Shown: in pieces, positions 1 to 11,649 of the stretch
Layout of the letters: each line of letters starts with the position of its first letter
How positions within the stretch are numbered: position 1 is the first letter of the stretch
DNA from: Tetracentron sinense
Taxonomy: Eukaryota; Streptophyta; Magnoliopsida; Trochodendrales; Trochodendraceae
Assembly: GCA_015143295.1 (NCBI GenBank)
Contig: CM026570.1
Location: 8,580,047 to 8,644,046, forward strand
Direction of reading: 5' to 3'
Length of the DNA stretch: 64,000 nt
Made by a program: the position numbers and the translations under genes
The notes under the pieces: generated by a model
Database searches by the model: none
What the model saw: only the letters and a program-made list of their open reading frames with translations
What the model was told of the DNA's origin: nothing

Positions 1-1422
1 TCACCATTCGAGGATATACCGCCTAGGAGATGGTCTCGAGATAAGCTTGACCGAATTGGATGATTATAAGCCTGATCATCTGATTTATTAAGTTCTTAAT
101 ACTGTTTGTCATTTTTTCATAGTTAGGATCATCTTGATGGGACGGTTTTATTGTGAGAGATACCCAAAGTGACACCCATCAAAGGAAGGATTTCAAATCC
201 CTTCATGAATTCCAGTGTACCACTATGCAAGGGATAGGGTCCTTCCAGTTTCACATGGGTCCACTACATTCTTCCCCTTCTTAATGCCAAGTAGATGAAA
301 AGGGAATACCATATTATGGAAAGGAAATGCTTTCTTTGCGTCAATTTCAACAGCATTTGGATCAGAATGCACGATCTTGAGGGTGCAGGCGCGACTTGCA
401 GTTTGAGCACAGCGTTTGGCCATTCCATCCAAAGTCACGGCACAGTCGCTTACACATTGAAGATGTTGCTACTTGAAGAAGCTGAATTCTCGACAGCTAG
501 AGTAAGCATACAGGATAAGTCCCTAACATGGGAGATGTTGGTGAGTTGTATTCCCGAGCCAGAGATTGGGACTGGTCTGTCATGAACAATTCTTGTGGAG
601 GGTAGATCATGTGTCAAAATTCATGTATAGAAGCAAAAACAGATACATTTGGGAGATAGTTGAACACACTTAGCCATGCTATTGATGGCTAAGTGTGTTT
701 TTAGAGTTTCAATCCTTTTCAATGATGGAACATAATTCATAAATGATAAATCAGTTTAAAAGGTTACAACATGAAAAGCACGATAAGGATAATATACACA
801 TTTTTGCATTATCATATCGTAATATGATAGAACATTAGCACTTGAATGCCTTATAAGTTCAGGAAAAAAAAAATTAAAACTTCTAATGATACCGATTTGT
901 ATTGTCTGAGTCACCTCATACTTGTTCAAATCCGGGACTAGTCTTAAAATGCAGAAAGTGTAGTCCAAGTCAGATTTTTATCAGGAGAGACATTGTCTGA
1001 GTCAGCCAGAGCAGACCCAGGTTTTTAGAACTTAACTCACAATGACTCATTTGAGGGCCACCCAGCTTGTCAAGTTATATCCAACTAACTACTGTTTATC
1101 CAATACAAACAAGTCAAGGCCTGATAGCAAGTCAAGGCTCGCTATCAGCTCCAAACAGAAGCAAGGCCTGATAGCAAAATATCTTATATTTGATTAAAAA
1201 TTTAGGTGGCGTTTGTTAACATTAGTCTAAAAAGAAGTGCTTATTTAAAAATTATGCTTAGTTGAACTTTAGATTGTTAAGTTGGAGGTTTTTGCATGTC
1301 TACATTTTAGAGATTTTAGGGGTAAAAGCGTCTACTTCAAAAAGTAACTCAAAATTCACTATTTTGCTTGACGTATCTACTTTTGATCAAAGAATCACTC
1401 CTCGCAATCTTTGTTGTTACTA
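1..1422. other. Intergenic DNA left of the Copia element
   Basis: No gene is supported here. At the very edge two + frames are open: frame 1 ends at a TGA at 61-63 and frame 2 ends at a TAA at 92-94, so a terminal exon of a gene lying to the left is possible. Neither short peptide is recognised. An open stretch of 96 codons at 295-585 and one on the opposite strand at 223-438 overlap and neither resembles a known family. The rest is AT-rich with no visible structure. Confidence 0.4.
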
Positions 1423-1427
1423 GATCG

Positions 1428-1768
1428 TGTTGAAGATGTATTAGCCAAAATACTAAGCACTTCAATTATCTAAAGCATAAAGCATACATACCAAGCAATA
1501 AGGTTTCACTATAGAGAAAAGAGAAGAAGTAAGGGCTTTATTGATAAAGGAAATATAAACAAAAACAGCCACACTTGTTATTCACGTTTTCACCTCTCTC
1601 ACTATATATATAGGACAAAACTCTTAAGATAAGATAAAGATAAAGTAAGATAAAGACTCCTAAAAGATAACTACAAAAGACTCTTATCAAGATAAACTAT
1701 TTTAACCCTATCCAACTAGACTCTACTTATCTTGTGGATAAGTTAGAGTTTGGTGATGACTTTTAACA
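1428..1768 (-). repeat. Copia 3' LTR (left copy)
   Basis: A 341-bp direct repeat beginning TGTTG and ending TTAACA, matching 6038-6379. I count 9 substitutions and one 1-bp indel between the two copies. All 9 substitutions are transitions. A TATA-like run (tatatatata, near 1602-1611) lies in the LTR and would serve a - strand promoter. The flanking 5-mers, gatcg on the left and aatcc on the right of the element, share only the central atc, so no clean target duplication is seen. Confidence 0.93.
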
Positions 1769-4700
1769 CTCCCCCACAACGCCAAATCTCTACTAATGAC
1801 GCCAAGTGCATCTCTGAACTTTGTGAATTTTGACGAACAAAGCCCTTTTGTGAATATGTCCGCCACCTGCTCATTTGTATTTACTGGCATAAGATCAATT
1901 TCTCCTCGAAGCACTTTTGCTCGAATAAAATGATGATGAACTTCAACATGCTTCGTTCTAGCGTGAAATACTGGATTTTCTGTCAGTCGAATTGCGCTTT
2001 CATTATCGCAATATAGTTTGATCTCATAATTTGTGGTTTGATGCAAATCAAACATTAACTGCATTAACCACGCACTTTCTTGCGCTGCCATAGCTGCAGC
2101 TTGATATTCTGCTTCCGTTGTTGACAAAGACACAGTTGGTTGTCTTTTGCTGCACCAAGAAATAACACCCAAACCAAGACTAAACATATAGCCTATAGTT
2201 GATCTTCGAGTCGAGAGATTACCTGCGTAGTCTGCATCACAGTATCCTACAATTTTGCATTCGACAGCTCTTCCATACCAAACACCAAGATCCATTGTTC
2301 CTTTTACATATCTTAGAATTCTTCGAACAATCTCAAGATGTGGCTTTCTTGGACTATGCATAAATCTGCTCACGACCCCTACTGCTTGAAAGATATCAGG
2401 ACGAGTTAGAGTTAAGTAGATCAAACTTTCCACTAACTGTCTATACATGCAAGAATCTTCAAGTTCTTCAACTTCATCTATACGAACTTTAGTGTTGACA
2501 TCCATCGGCGTAGCCATCGGTTTGCAATCAAACATTCCAAACCGCTTCAACAGGTCACTGGAATATTTTTGTTGACATAAAAATATTTCATATTTATTTC
2601 GATCTATCTCAAGTCCGAGAAAGTGCTTCAGCTCTCCAAGTTCCTTCATCTGAAATCGAATTCCAAGATTCATACGAATTCTTTTAATTTCTTCTAGATC
2701 ATCTCCAGTAATAATCAAATCATCAACATAGACTAGCACAACTGCAACTTTGTCTGTTACAAATTTTACAAACAAACTTGAATCAGTTGGGGCTAGAATA
2801 TAACCACTGATTGTGAGAAACTCAGCAATCTTTCCATACCATGCTCTCGGAGCCTGCTTCAACCCATATAAAGCCATTTTCAATTTGCAAACATATTGAG
2901 GGTAATGAGGATTTTCAAATCCCTTGGGTTGCTCCATATAGATTTCTCGATCTATTTCACCATGAAGAAATGCATTCTTCATATCCATTTGCCACAACCT
3001 CCAATCCTTGCTAGCAGCGATAGCAATCAGAACCCGTACTGTTATTATCTTAGCCACAGGACTGAAAGTCTCATCATAATCTATTCCATACTGTTTTGAA
3101 AAACCCCGGGCAACTAATCGAGCCTTGAATCACTCCACTGAACCATCTGCTCAGGTCTTGATCTTATATACCAATTTGCAAGAAATAGGTTTTATATCAT
3201 CTGGTTTTGGCATTAGATTCCAAGTCTCATTCTGCTTTAAGGCTTGAATCTCATCTGCCATAGCTTCCTCCCATTCAGGAACCCCTCGAGCTTCTTCAAA
3301 TGACTTTGGTTCTTCAATCATCAAATCTTTGCCAATCATTACTTACGCTAGATCTGCATTCACATTCTTTAGTTTCGTCTTTTCAGTTGCATACTTTGGA
3401 TTTGGCTTTGGTACTTGTTGTGACCTCCTTAAGACATGCTCATCTTCTTGTTCAAATTCTTCAAGTTGTGAATGCCAATTTTCTTCTATAACAGTCTGTT
3501 GATAAGTTTCAGTTTTCCAAGGGTTTGCACTAGATGTCATCTGTGACACATCCTCATCAACCTGTACACTTGGTTCAAGTGTCTTCTGATTGGAAGGACA
3601 CTTAAGTCTCTTTTCCTCTTCTAGTTCCTCTTCAAACTTCTGATCAACTGGAAGATCGACATGATCGACGGACCACCATGATGATGACTCATCGAACACA
3701 ACGTTTCTCGACACATGTACTCGATCTGAAGTTGGATCAATACACCTCCAGCCTTTCCTTTCCGAATCGTATCCCACAAAGATACATCGGATCGCCTTCT
3801 TATCAAACTTGCTGCGAAGATGGTTAGACACAAATACATAACTTACACAACCAAATACTCGAAAGTGACTTACTATAGCCTTCATCTCGTACAGCTTCTG
3901 GAAGGGTGAAAGGTACTCGAGCTTTGGTTGTGGGAGGCGATTAATAACATGATTTGCAGTCATCATGCATTCAGCCCAAAAACGAGCTGACACATTTTTC
4001 GAATGTAATAGGCTCCTGCATGTCTCGGCTAGATGCCTGTTCTTCCTCTCTGAGACCCCATTCTGTGGTGCCGTATAGGGACAAGTCAGTAGTCTTCGGA
4101 TACCATACTCTTGTAGATACTTGTTGAACTCTTCTGAAGTATACTCTCCCCCGTTATCCGATCTTAGACATGTTATCTAATGTCTAAGCTTCTTTTCCAC
4201 CTTACTCTTAAGATCCTTGAATTTGTTGAGTACTTCCCCTTTCTCATTTAGGAAGTAAATCTAAGTATATCGAGAGTAATCGTCGATAAATGTGAGCATG
4301 TATTTCATACCTCCAAGTGAAACATCTTTCACTGGACCGAACACATCTGAATGCACCAATTCAAGAGGTTTCTTGACTTGAAACTTCGACTCAGTATAGG
4401 GAAGCTGATGTGCCTTGCCATACTGACATCCTGCACATACTGAATCATCTCAGATCTCCAGATCAGGAAGCCCTTTCAACATGTTCTTCTTCATCATAGC
4501 CTTTAACTTGACAAATCCAACATGAGCAAGCCGAGCATGCCACAAATCAACTGTTTCACTCTTTCGAGTCTTGTCTACATAAGCAGCCTCAGCTGACATG
4601 ACATAGACGGATTCAATTCTTTTGCCTTGCATGATGGGAGTATGTTCGGTCTGCATCTCTTTGTAGATCTTTACAATCGGCTCCGAACACGACGGTGTTT

Positions 4701-5939
4701 CCAGATGTCGTCAATTGAGATACAGACATCAGGTTCTTCATCATCATTGGGACATGGAATACGCCTTGAAGCATCGTTGAATTCTCACTTCCTTATGGTA
4801 TACATACAACACTGCCTACATGAGTGATTGGCAGCCTCGCATTATTTGCTGTCACTACTACTCGTTGGCCATTATATTATTTCTTTGAAAGAACTTTTGA
4901 TCATCTCCAGTCATGTGATTTGAGCAACCTGAATCAACTATCCAATCAGTAGAATAGTTTATTCGATTATTATTGCTCATAGGTATGGTAACTGTAGTAG
5001 TCAATCCGAGTGCATCGAATTGTTCTTCAGTGATTGAAAAATAAGCACTCCACTTCTCTTCCTCACAATCAATTTTCTGTAGTAGGTCTTCTGAAGTTGC
5101 TGCATTCCCTTCATCTTTCTTCTTCTTGGGTGCTCGATAATTTCTGGCAAAGTGACCTGGCTTGCCGCAATTATAGCACGTTCTGGTTCTAGGATCCTGA
5201 GAATCACATTCCTTGAAACTATCATCGCTCTTCATTGAATCGAGTTCAATTGATACTTCGAATTTTTTTGTTTTCTCCTATCATTAAAAGACTTTTTACT
5301 TTTACCAGTGTACAAGGCTTCTTCTTTCTCATTCGTAGAAAAACTAGCCATTTGCTTTGCTAGACTCTCCTGGTTTGCTAGAAGGCTTTCAAGCTCCAAG
5401 AGTGTTGGTTGAGTCGGCCATCCATGAATTGCTGTCATGAACCCATGTTACTCAGGCTTTAGACCTCGAATGATAATTCTTCTCATACGAGCATCTGTAA
5501 TTTTCGACTCATCATCAAGTTGCGATATCTCAAGACAGATTCCTTTTACTTTCATAAAGTATTGAGAAATCGACATGCTTCCTTGAGATACTGAACTGAT
5601 CTCGTTCTCCAACAATTGCAACCTTGCATCATCAGATCTGGTAAAAAGTGTGGATATCGCATTCCACGCTTCATTTTGAGACTTGACCTCTCGAATATGT
5701 TCAAGCAGTTCTTTCTGAATTGTAGCTTTCAATACGAACAAAGCTTTGTCTGCCCTTATCTTTCACTTCCTTAATTTCTCAGCATTCTCTTCAGTTTTAG
5801 GTGGTGCGATGATATCTTCGCCATTCATCACCTCCCAAAGATCTTGGCCCTGTAAATACGATTTCAAACAGGATCTCCAATACTCATAGTTAGTATTGTT
5901 CAACTTCTCTATACCGCTTACAGAATTTGCATGCTCCAT
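1723..5939 (-). pseudogene. Broken Ty1/Copia gag-pol polyprotein
   Basis: Reading leftward from an ATG at 5939, the domains follow Copia order. Gag starts MEHANSV. A zinc knuckle near 5180 reads CYNCGKPGHFARNY, where the last Cys of CX2CX4HX4C is replaced by Tyr. The protease motif DSGCSNHMTG is near 4910, and the GAG-pre-integrase motif HARLAHVG near 4530. The integrase core D, D and E residues sit in HSDVFG, RSDNGGEY and NGVSERK. The reverse transcriptase YVDD lies near 2735. The RNase H part ends in ADIFTKG. The frame is broken by stops at 5763, 5445, 4450, 4261, 4177, 3343, 3151 and 3130 (left base of each) and by a frameshift near 5265 in an A run. Five stops replace expected Trp or Arg codons. 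The last frame runs 14 codons into the 3' LTR. It cannot make a polyprotein, though the LTRs could still be mobilised in trans. Confidence 0.95.
1769..1780 (-). other. Copia polypurine tract
   Basis: On the - strand the sequence GTTGTGGGGGAG abuts the start of the 3' LTR directly. This is the expected position and composition of the plus-strand DNA primer of an LTR retrotransposon. Confidence 0.85.
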
Positions 5940-6022
5940 TGATCTGAGTTGACGAATACAAGGTATTTGATGAGATCTTCAAATTCACCGTTTTGAGATC
6001 TTTACGCCCGTTCCCGGAACCT

Positions 6023-6035
6023 GGCTCTGATACTA
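6023..6035 (-). other. Copia primer binding site
   Basis: On the - strand TAGTATCAGAGCC lies two bases past the 5' LTR. It matches the initiator tRNA-Met type site TGGTATCAGAGC of plant Copia elements with one mismatch. Confidence 0.85.
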
Positions 6036-6037
6036 CT

Positions 6038-6379
6038 TGTTGGAGATGTATCAGCCAAAATACTAAGCACTTCAATTATCTAAAGCATAAAGCATACATA
6101 CCAAGCAATAAGGTTTCACTATAGAGAAGAGAGAGGAAGTAAGGGCTTTATTGATAAAGGAGATATAAACAAAAACAGCCACACTTGTTATTCACGTTTT
6201 CACCTCTCTCACTATATATATAGGACAAAACTTTTAAGATAAGATAAAGATAAAGTAAAGATAAAGACTCCTAAAAGATAACTACAAAAGGCTCTTATCA
6301 AGATAAACTATTTTAACCCTATCCAATTAGACTCTACTTATCTTGTGGATAAGTTAGAGTTTGGTGATGACTCTTAACA
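6038..6379 (-). repeat. Copia 5' LTR (right copy)
   Basis: 342-bp partner of 1428-1768, also TGTTG...TTAACA. It is the 5' LTR because the PBS lies on its left and the PPT lies beside the other copy. About 2.6% substitution divergence between the copies points to an insertion about one million years ago, if a rate near 1.3e-8 per site per year is assumed. Confidence 0.93.
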
Positions 6380-6384
6380 AATCC

Positions 6385-7729
6385 AATCATGTATTGTGGA
6401 CAGAATATTGCCCAACTACTGAAAACCTCTGCAATGTATTTTTCCACTGCTACATGACTAACATCAGCTTTAATGACATTCTGCAACATTGGAGAATTTA
6501 GATTAGGGGAGCCAACTAAGTCTCTCTCCTATTTGGAGGCCTAAAGGGAGAATTCTAAATGAGGCTTTTTTTTTAATTGGACTCGCTATAAAATGGGGTC
6601 TTTTTAGGATTTCTTTTCACTAAATCAAGTTATAAAGCCATCAAAGCCCACGCTTTGGGGCCTTCAATTTTTTTTGGGCCTAAAGCGTGGGCTTTGATGG
6701 CTTAATGGATGGGCCGGCCCTGCTCACTGTCAAGTAACAGACAAGTTACACGCAATGAACACAGGATTAAAAGCTAGGAGCACCTAAGGTTAAGATTCAC
6801 GAGATAAGGAGACCAATACATCAGTGAGTCTTTCATAGAGGATTGCATAAACAGGAGTTACACATTCATGATACTTCTTTATGACATACGAAATTTGTGG
6901 TTGGACCGTGTGGTTGGTGGAAACTATAATATGATTATGTTGAATAAATGCACATTTGGCATAAATGGTCTTGATTTAGGTTATCATGTCCATGTACACA
7001 AAGATTTAAGGCAAGAATTACATTCAATTTGACATATCACGTCCTACACAGTATAGTAAATTAGAGTCCAGTATACTCTAGTTATTTGAAGTATATCACC
7101 ATGTATAATTAGCTCAATATAGACTGCAAGGATGATTTTAAAAATGAAAAAAGTGGCTGAATAAGGCTTAGGAACAGAAATACGAAGAAAGTGGAAGGAA
7201 ATTCTGAATATAGGCTCATACAAGGATAATTGGCTGAATATAGTCTTCGAGGTCACACGAGTTGCCAGAATTCCATTAAGAACAAAAAAAATGAAAGAAG
7301 TGGAATGAAACTCATTAGAGGCTGAAAAGATGATTTAGTAGAAGATATGAGTATCCTTTCGTGGAGTTGATAAATATCCAAGGAAAATATTAAACCTGAA
7401 GGGTCTTAGTACCACGCTCAACAAAAAGCCTTTGCGAGCAAGGCACACCATTGTAAAATCTTCTGAAAGTTGGGACGAATTTGAACTCAGATCGATCAGC
7501 TAAAATTGGTTCAGCGCCCAATTTGTGAATTGCGTACCTTGCAATGGAACATAATCTAAACTATAATATGCAAAATACATTACACAAATTAAAGTAATAT
7601 ATTTAATCATAGTGGAAGTATACCATAAAACATACCCCTTCAACATGAGGATTGAAGAGGCATGTTGGCTTATAGATTCCAACACTGCTAGCTGAGGTAC
7701 AGAAATTGCTTCACACCAGCACTCTTGGC
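6385..7729. other. Intergenic DNA with one strong hairpin
   Basis: No coding region is recognised. Apart from the hairpin at 6635-6703, the stretch is unremarkable AT-rich sequence. Confidence 0.5.
6635..6703. repeat. 69-bp near-perfect inverted repeat
   Basis: Two arms of about 27 bp, starting aagccatcaaagcccacgct on the left and mirrored by agcgtgggctttgatggctt on the right, enclose a T-rich loop of about 15 bases. It could be a MITE remnant or a small foldback transcript. Nothing shows it is expressed. Confidence 0.75.
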
Positions 7730-7909
7730 TGTTAGGAAATAAACCCTAAATTAATAGAATCTATGAGATGCGAAAATGAACAGAATAAAGAACAAGAACA
7801 CACACAAGAAGACCAGATTTACGTGGTTCCCTTACGTCCACGGAGTCACTGAGATTTTCACTATGAATAAGAGTAAGAGAGTTTACAGAGATGCGATCTA
7901 ACAGTAGTA
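7730..7909. mobile_element. LTR-like fragment interrupted by CACTA end
   Basis: It starts TGTTAGGAAATAAACCCT and contains tttacgtggttcccttacgt, a type of sequence I associate with R-U5 regions of plant LTR retrotransposons; a related stretch (cgaggttcggcaatccccc) occurs at 14935-14953. It stops where the CACTA terminus begins at 7910, suggesting a nested insertion. The family is unknown. Confidence 0.35.
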
Positions 7910-8689
7910 GACTACAAGAAATCTCACTTTTAGCGACGGTAATAAATTGTCACTATTGCTCATATTATTGTCGATATTACCATTACCGATGGAAAATAAA
8001 CTGTCACCCTACCATGGGAAACACTACTGAGGTTAAAGGTATTAGCGATGGTAATTACAATCCGTCGCTAACCCAGCGACGGAAAAAAACCGACGCTATA
8101 GATAACCTTTTCCATCGTTAAATAGCTGAAAACCCATCGTTGTAACGTAGGCACTAGTAACGATAACGACTACATCAGTGACGGTAATATTTATGTCGCT
8201 ATATAAACATGTAGCGATGGTTTTAATTCCGTCGGTATAACATGTTTTAGCAACATAATAACATCTCATTGTAATTAATCTTACATTTAGCGATGGTATT
8301 TTAAGCATTGCTAAAATTTTATTATTGATAGATAATTATCGTCTCTACTAGCTATTGACTACAGAATAAACACCGTCGCTAAAATGCATTTTTAAAAATA
8401 GGGTTTAGCGATGGGCAGGAAACTGTCGCTACTGCTTTTTTTTATATAATATTATTTGAAAAGTAGCACTTAACATGTTACTTGTTCACATTCACATTTA
8501 ACAATATATAATGCAATAAAAATGGATTAACTGAAAAACCAAAAAATTAAACACCCTAAGTTTGGGTTTAATTTACATAATGTAAATCCACAAATGGATA
8601 TGAACATAAGTCTGTAACAACATAAGTCTGGACAAAAAAAAAAAAAAGTAGCTCGACCCAATCATCGTTGAGTGTCATTTGGAGGCTGA

Positions 8690-9010
8690 GTTGCGTCAAT
8701 GTCGGGCGTCTGAAATGTACTGCCTAGATGCCTCCTAAAGCTCTAGATTGCTTGGTTCATTCTCGTCATTTGGCTTCTTAACGCATCCATCTCTGCCATA
8801 AGACGAGCCTCGACAGTCGTGATACGAGCATCAACATCCAAGGCGACCCTCTTCTAGTGTACGGTATCTGTTGCAGCGGCTGCTCCACGAAGCTGAGTAG
8901 GAGTGACACCCAACCCGTACATCTCAACGTGGTCATGTTTGTCTGCACTCATGTATTGAGTGAAGACCTCATTTCGGGCAATGCTACTGTCACTGGTCCT
9001 ACTATCGGTA
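8690..9010 (-). pseudogene. En/Spm TNPA-like C-terminal fragment
   Basis: The - strand frame contains HDHVEMYGLGVTPTQLRGAA and then, after one TAG, ARLMAEMDALRSQMTRM, ending at a stop near 8740. The GLGVTPTQ signature followed by a short Met/Glu-rich coiled coil is typical of the plant En/Spm (Ptta-type, Transposase_24) family. The lone TAG stands where a Gln codon would fit. The upstream part of the protein is absent. Confidence 0.7.
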
Positions 9011-9119
9011 TTTGTCATTCCGAATGCCCATGCAACATCCCGTGCATATCATTAGTTTCATACGGTTCATCTTTGTGAGGCTCTATTGTAGAGGACGTAC
9101 GGCATGGTAATTCCCCATG

Positions 9120-9341
9120 AAAAAACCAATTGTTGCTGCCATAACCCTTTACAAATCCATCTACTATCAGATCCTTTTTAACTTGTACTCGAGATCCTCC
9201 ATATACGTTACTACATTTACTACACGGCTATTTGATCGTTTCATTGAACTCTGAATTATCAAATGAAAAGTCTAAGAATCGTTCGACACCTGTTACATAT
9301 GTAAGGCTCAGTCTATTTAAACTAACCCAACTCTTGTCCAT
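9120..9341 (-). pseudogene. CACTA transposase-associated domain fragment
   Basis: From an ATG at 9341 the - strand reads MDKSWVSLNRLSLTYVTGVE, then PCSKCSNV, then after a frame break VDGFVKGYGSNNWFFHGE. The order MDKSW, PCxxC and GFxxGYxxWxxHGE is that of the N-terminal transposase-associated domain of plant CACTA (TNPD) proteins. Stops follow IK and KRI, so it is dead. The Transposase_21 core that should come next is missing. Confidence 0.75.
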
Positions 9342-9344
9342 AAT

Positions 9345-10442
9345 GGTTTTCCCAAGTTTAGCTATGCCAATGACACTGAAATAGAAGACACAAAAATCAA
9401 ACAGGATGCTAGTTTTATGTATACTGGAATAGAACAATCTATTAGGACAAGAATCTATTCAAACAACATGCTTCCCTATCATCATCTTGAAATAGTAACA
9501 TAAAATACCCTGTTGGGGCATGATTTTTTTTTTTATAAAAAAAACAACATGATTTTCTAGTTCCTATTAGGAACTATAGGAACCCTAACCCTAACGAAAT
9601 ATTAGATTTTAACTAACCCAAAAAACTACCCTAAAACTCAGATCTAAAATAATTACAAACTAACCTAATTAATATAGGACTTTACTACTGAGTGTGGTCT
9701 CAATAGCATTTTCCATTAATATAACATAAAATCTAGAATTTTTTCTAAAAAGCTAACATAAAATACAGAGATAACCAAGAAACTTAAATTGTTAATGTTA
9801 CACTCTTTTCACCAAATAAATTCATGTCACATAGAAATGCTACAAAGACAAGAAATAAGCACTTATAACCCATCATTCAAGGACACGATTGGGTGGCTTC
9901 CATTGTTTTGGGTGTCCTCATATCTGAAAACTTCATATGGTTTGCATAATTTGTATAAGAACTTATTGTTCAAGATAACCTAGCTCATATGTACTTATCA
10001 TCAAATATATAGATATGATCATAGGGAGTCTAGACTCTAGACCAAACCTTTTTCTTGCTCAAGTTGGATCCAGAATCGAAACTAATTAGTTAATCTATAT
10101 CTCCTAAAATAGTGCTGGAAATTGTTAATAACAGTCCAAATACTGAATTTAGAGTGTAGGTAGAGTATATTATTTTAACAAAAGCTGCTAAAAGCTGGTC
10201 CTAAAGGCAAGTAGATGAGCTGAAACTCGGACCTTATGGATGTTAAAGTGAGGCCTTGACGGGACCTATTAAAAGCGACGATCAAATCTATTAGCAGCTC
10301 CAATTAAGTAGGATATTAGCCTGATGATAATACGGCCAGAAGTGCTTGATTTAAGGGCATCCACTAAGAACTGAGTTCATGAAAATGAAAAGAAGAGAGA
10401 AATATATAGAAAACGTCTTCTTTTCCTTGACAAACTTAAATG
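9345..10442. other. Intergenic AT-rich DNA
   Basis: May contain the missing 5' end of the CACTA element, but no CACTA-type terminus or subterminal repeat cluster was seen. No coding region is recognised. Confidence 0.4.
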
Positions 10443-10591
10443 CAATCTGGATCTTACAAAAGAAAATTAATTATAATTTGGGAGTTGCTAGCCAGTCCGG
10501 ATCTAACAAAAGAAGATTAGTAATTAGGTGGGAGCTGTAAGCCAATCTGGATCTTACGAAAGAGATTAGTCTTTAGGTGGGAGCGGCAAGC
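10443..10591. repeat. Three tandem copies of a ~50-bp unit
   Basis: Units at about 10443-10491, 10492-10541 and 10542-10591 each read (c)aatctggatcttacaaaag, then an AT-rich segment, then gggagctg(t)aagc, with scattered substitutions and small indels. Confidence 0.8.
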
Positions 10592-10700
10592 TTCAACCAA
10601 TAGTAGAATGTCTGGACATTTCCTTCCTTAGACCTTTAATAAACTATAGTTACCACAAGATGGGATATTCTCCTTAACTAACTTCTAATAAAAAAGAGTC

Positions 10701-10907
10701 AGTCTATAGGTACTCCCAATTATACTCCCAAATCTACTCCCTAATCCTAACCATTTATATCCAACCACTAAGGGTTAAGATTTCAATTGGTTTATTTTGT
10801 ATTTTCTATTGCCACATCAACAGGAATCCTAACCATTTAATAATTGAAATAAATGGTTAGGACTTGGGAGTATATATGAGAGTACACTTTGGGAGTATCC
10901 CTAGACT
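10701..10907. mobile_element. 207-bp MITE with imperfect TIRs
   Basis: The left end agtctataggtactccca and the right end tgggagtatccctagact are inverted copies. The mirror continues inward for about 55 bp to cctaaccattta/aaatggttagga. Flanking duplication is unclear, so the superfamily is not assigned. Confidence 0.7.
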
Positions 10908-11017
10908 AATTCAATAAAAAAAACCTCAAATAGCTTTAAGTAACTTAACCTAAAACTGCAGCACACTTGTTATACAGCTGAGATTTTTGAACATCAGAAA
11001 TTATTCTATTTACCTTA

Positions 11018-11160
11018 ATGCTCTCTTTGTTTCAGTATAAAATAGGGAAAACAAATTAATTCCAAAGAAAATGCCTTTTTTCCATGTGTATTTTCTTGAG
11101 GACAATTGATATTTTCTATGAAATTCATTTGTTTTTCTTTATTTTAAATCAGAGAAATGG
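11018..11160 (-). mobile_element. Diverged copy of the 22179-22327 MITE
   Basis: It aligns along its whole length with the reverse complement of the MITE at 22179-22327 (shared blocks include tgtattttctt.aggacaattga and aaattcatttgttt). Its own terminal repeats have decayed. Confidence 0.7.
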
Positions 11161-11640
11161 ACAATCCTATTATACTACAAATTATCATCAGCTTAAAAGG
11201 CCAATATTCCAACAACGAAATGAGATATCTTATGAGAAAATGCTCTAATCGACATCAATTGCCAAAAATTTGAAGTCTTTCAAAGTCATATCTCCGAACA
11301 AAATTAGTGATAATAAATCACATTTAAATTTTAGAAAAACAATGTCTTCAATCAATCAAGAGAAAGAGAACGAAAGAGATTTGGCTAAAAATTATAATTT
11401 TTTTAAAAGTTAAAACTTCGAAAAAGAAAGTGTTGATTTACCTTTAATAGAAACAATAATCTTCAAATGTAAAAATGAGAATAAATATCTAAAATTGAGA
11501 GGAGAAAGAGCAGTATTGATGTCTCACATTTTAAAAATATTTTGTCAAAAAATTAACCTAAAATCAGATTTGAAATAATTACAAACCAGAGAGAAATTAA
11601 CTACGGTCCGGTTACTACCATAAAATGAGAAATGCTGGCC
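11161..11640. other. AT-rich DNA, nothing recognised
   Basis: No gene, repeat boundary or long open frame is visible. Confidence 0.4.
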
Positions 11641-11649
11641 CCAGTCGCT

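Larger units (their letters stand above)
7910..9341 (-). mobile_element. CACTA (En/Spm) deletion derivative
   Basis: The left terminus GACTACAAGAAATCTC is one base away from the CACTACAAGAA consensus. The next 500 bp carry many subterminal motifs on both strands (tagcgacgg, tagcgatgg, ccgtcgct), as in En/Spm elements. Coding remnants on the - strand follow En/Spm order: a transposase-associated N-terminal region, then a TNPA-like tail, with the catalytic transposase core missing. This is the architecture of a dSpm-type internal deletion. The right (5') terminus was not found, so the element extends past 9341 or is truncated. Confidence 0.75.

Noticed and set aside
295-585. 96-codon + frame and a 71-codon - frame near the left edge
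   Set aside because: They overlap on opposite strands and neither resembles a known protein.
1423-6384. 5-bp target duplication of the Copia element
   Set aside because: gatcg and aatcc share only three central bases, so a duplication is not supported.
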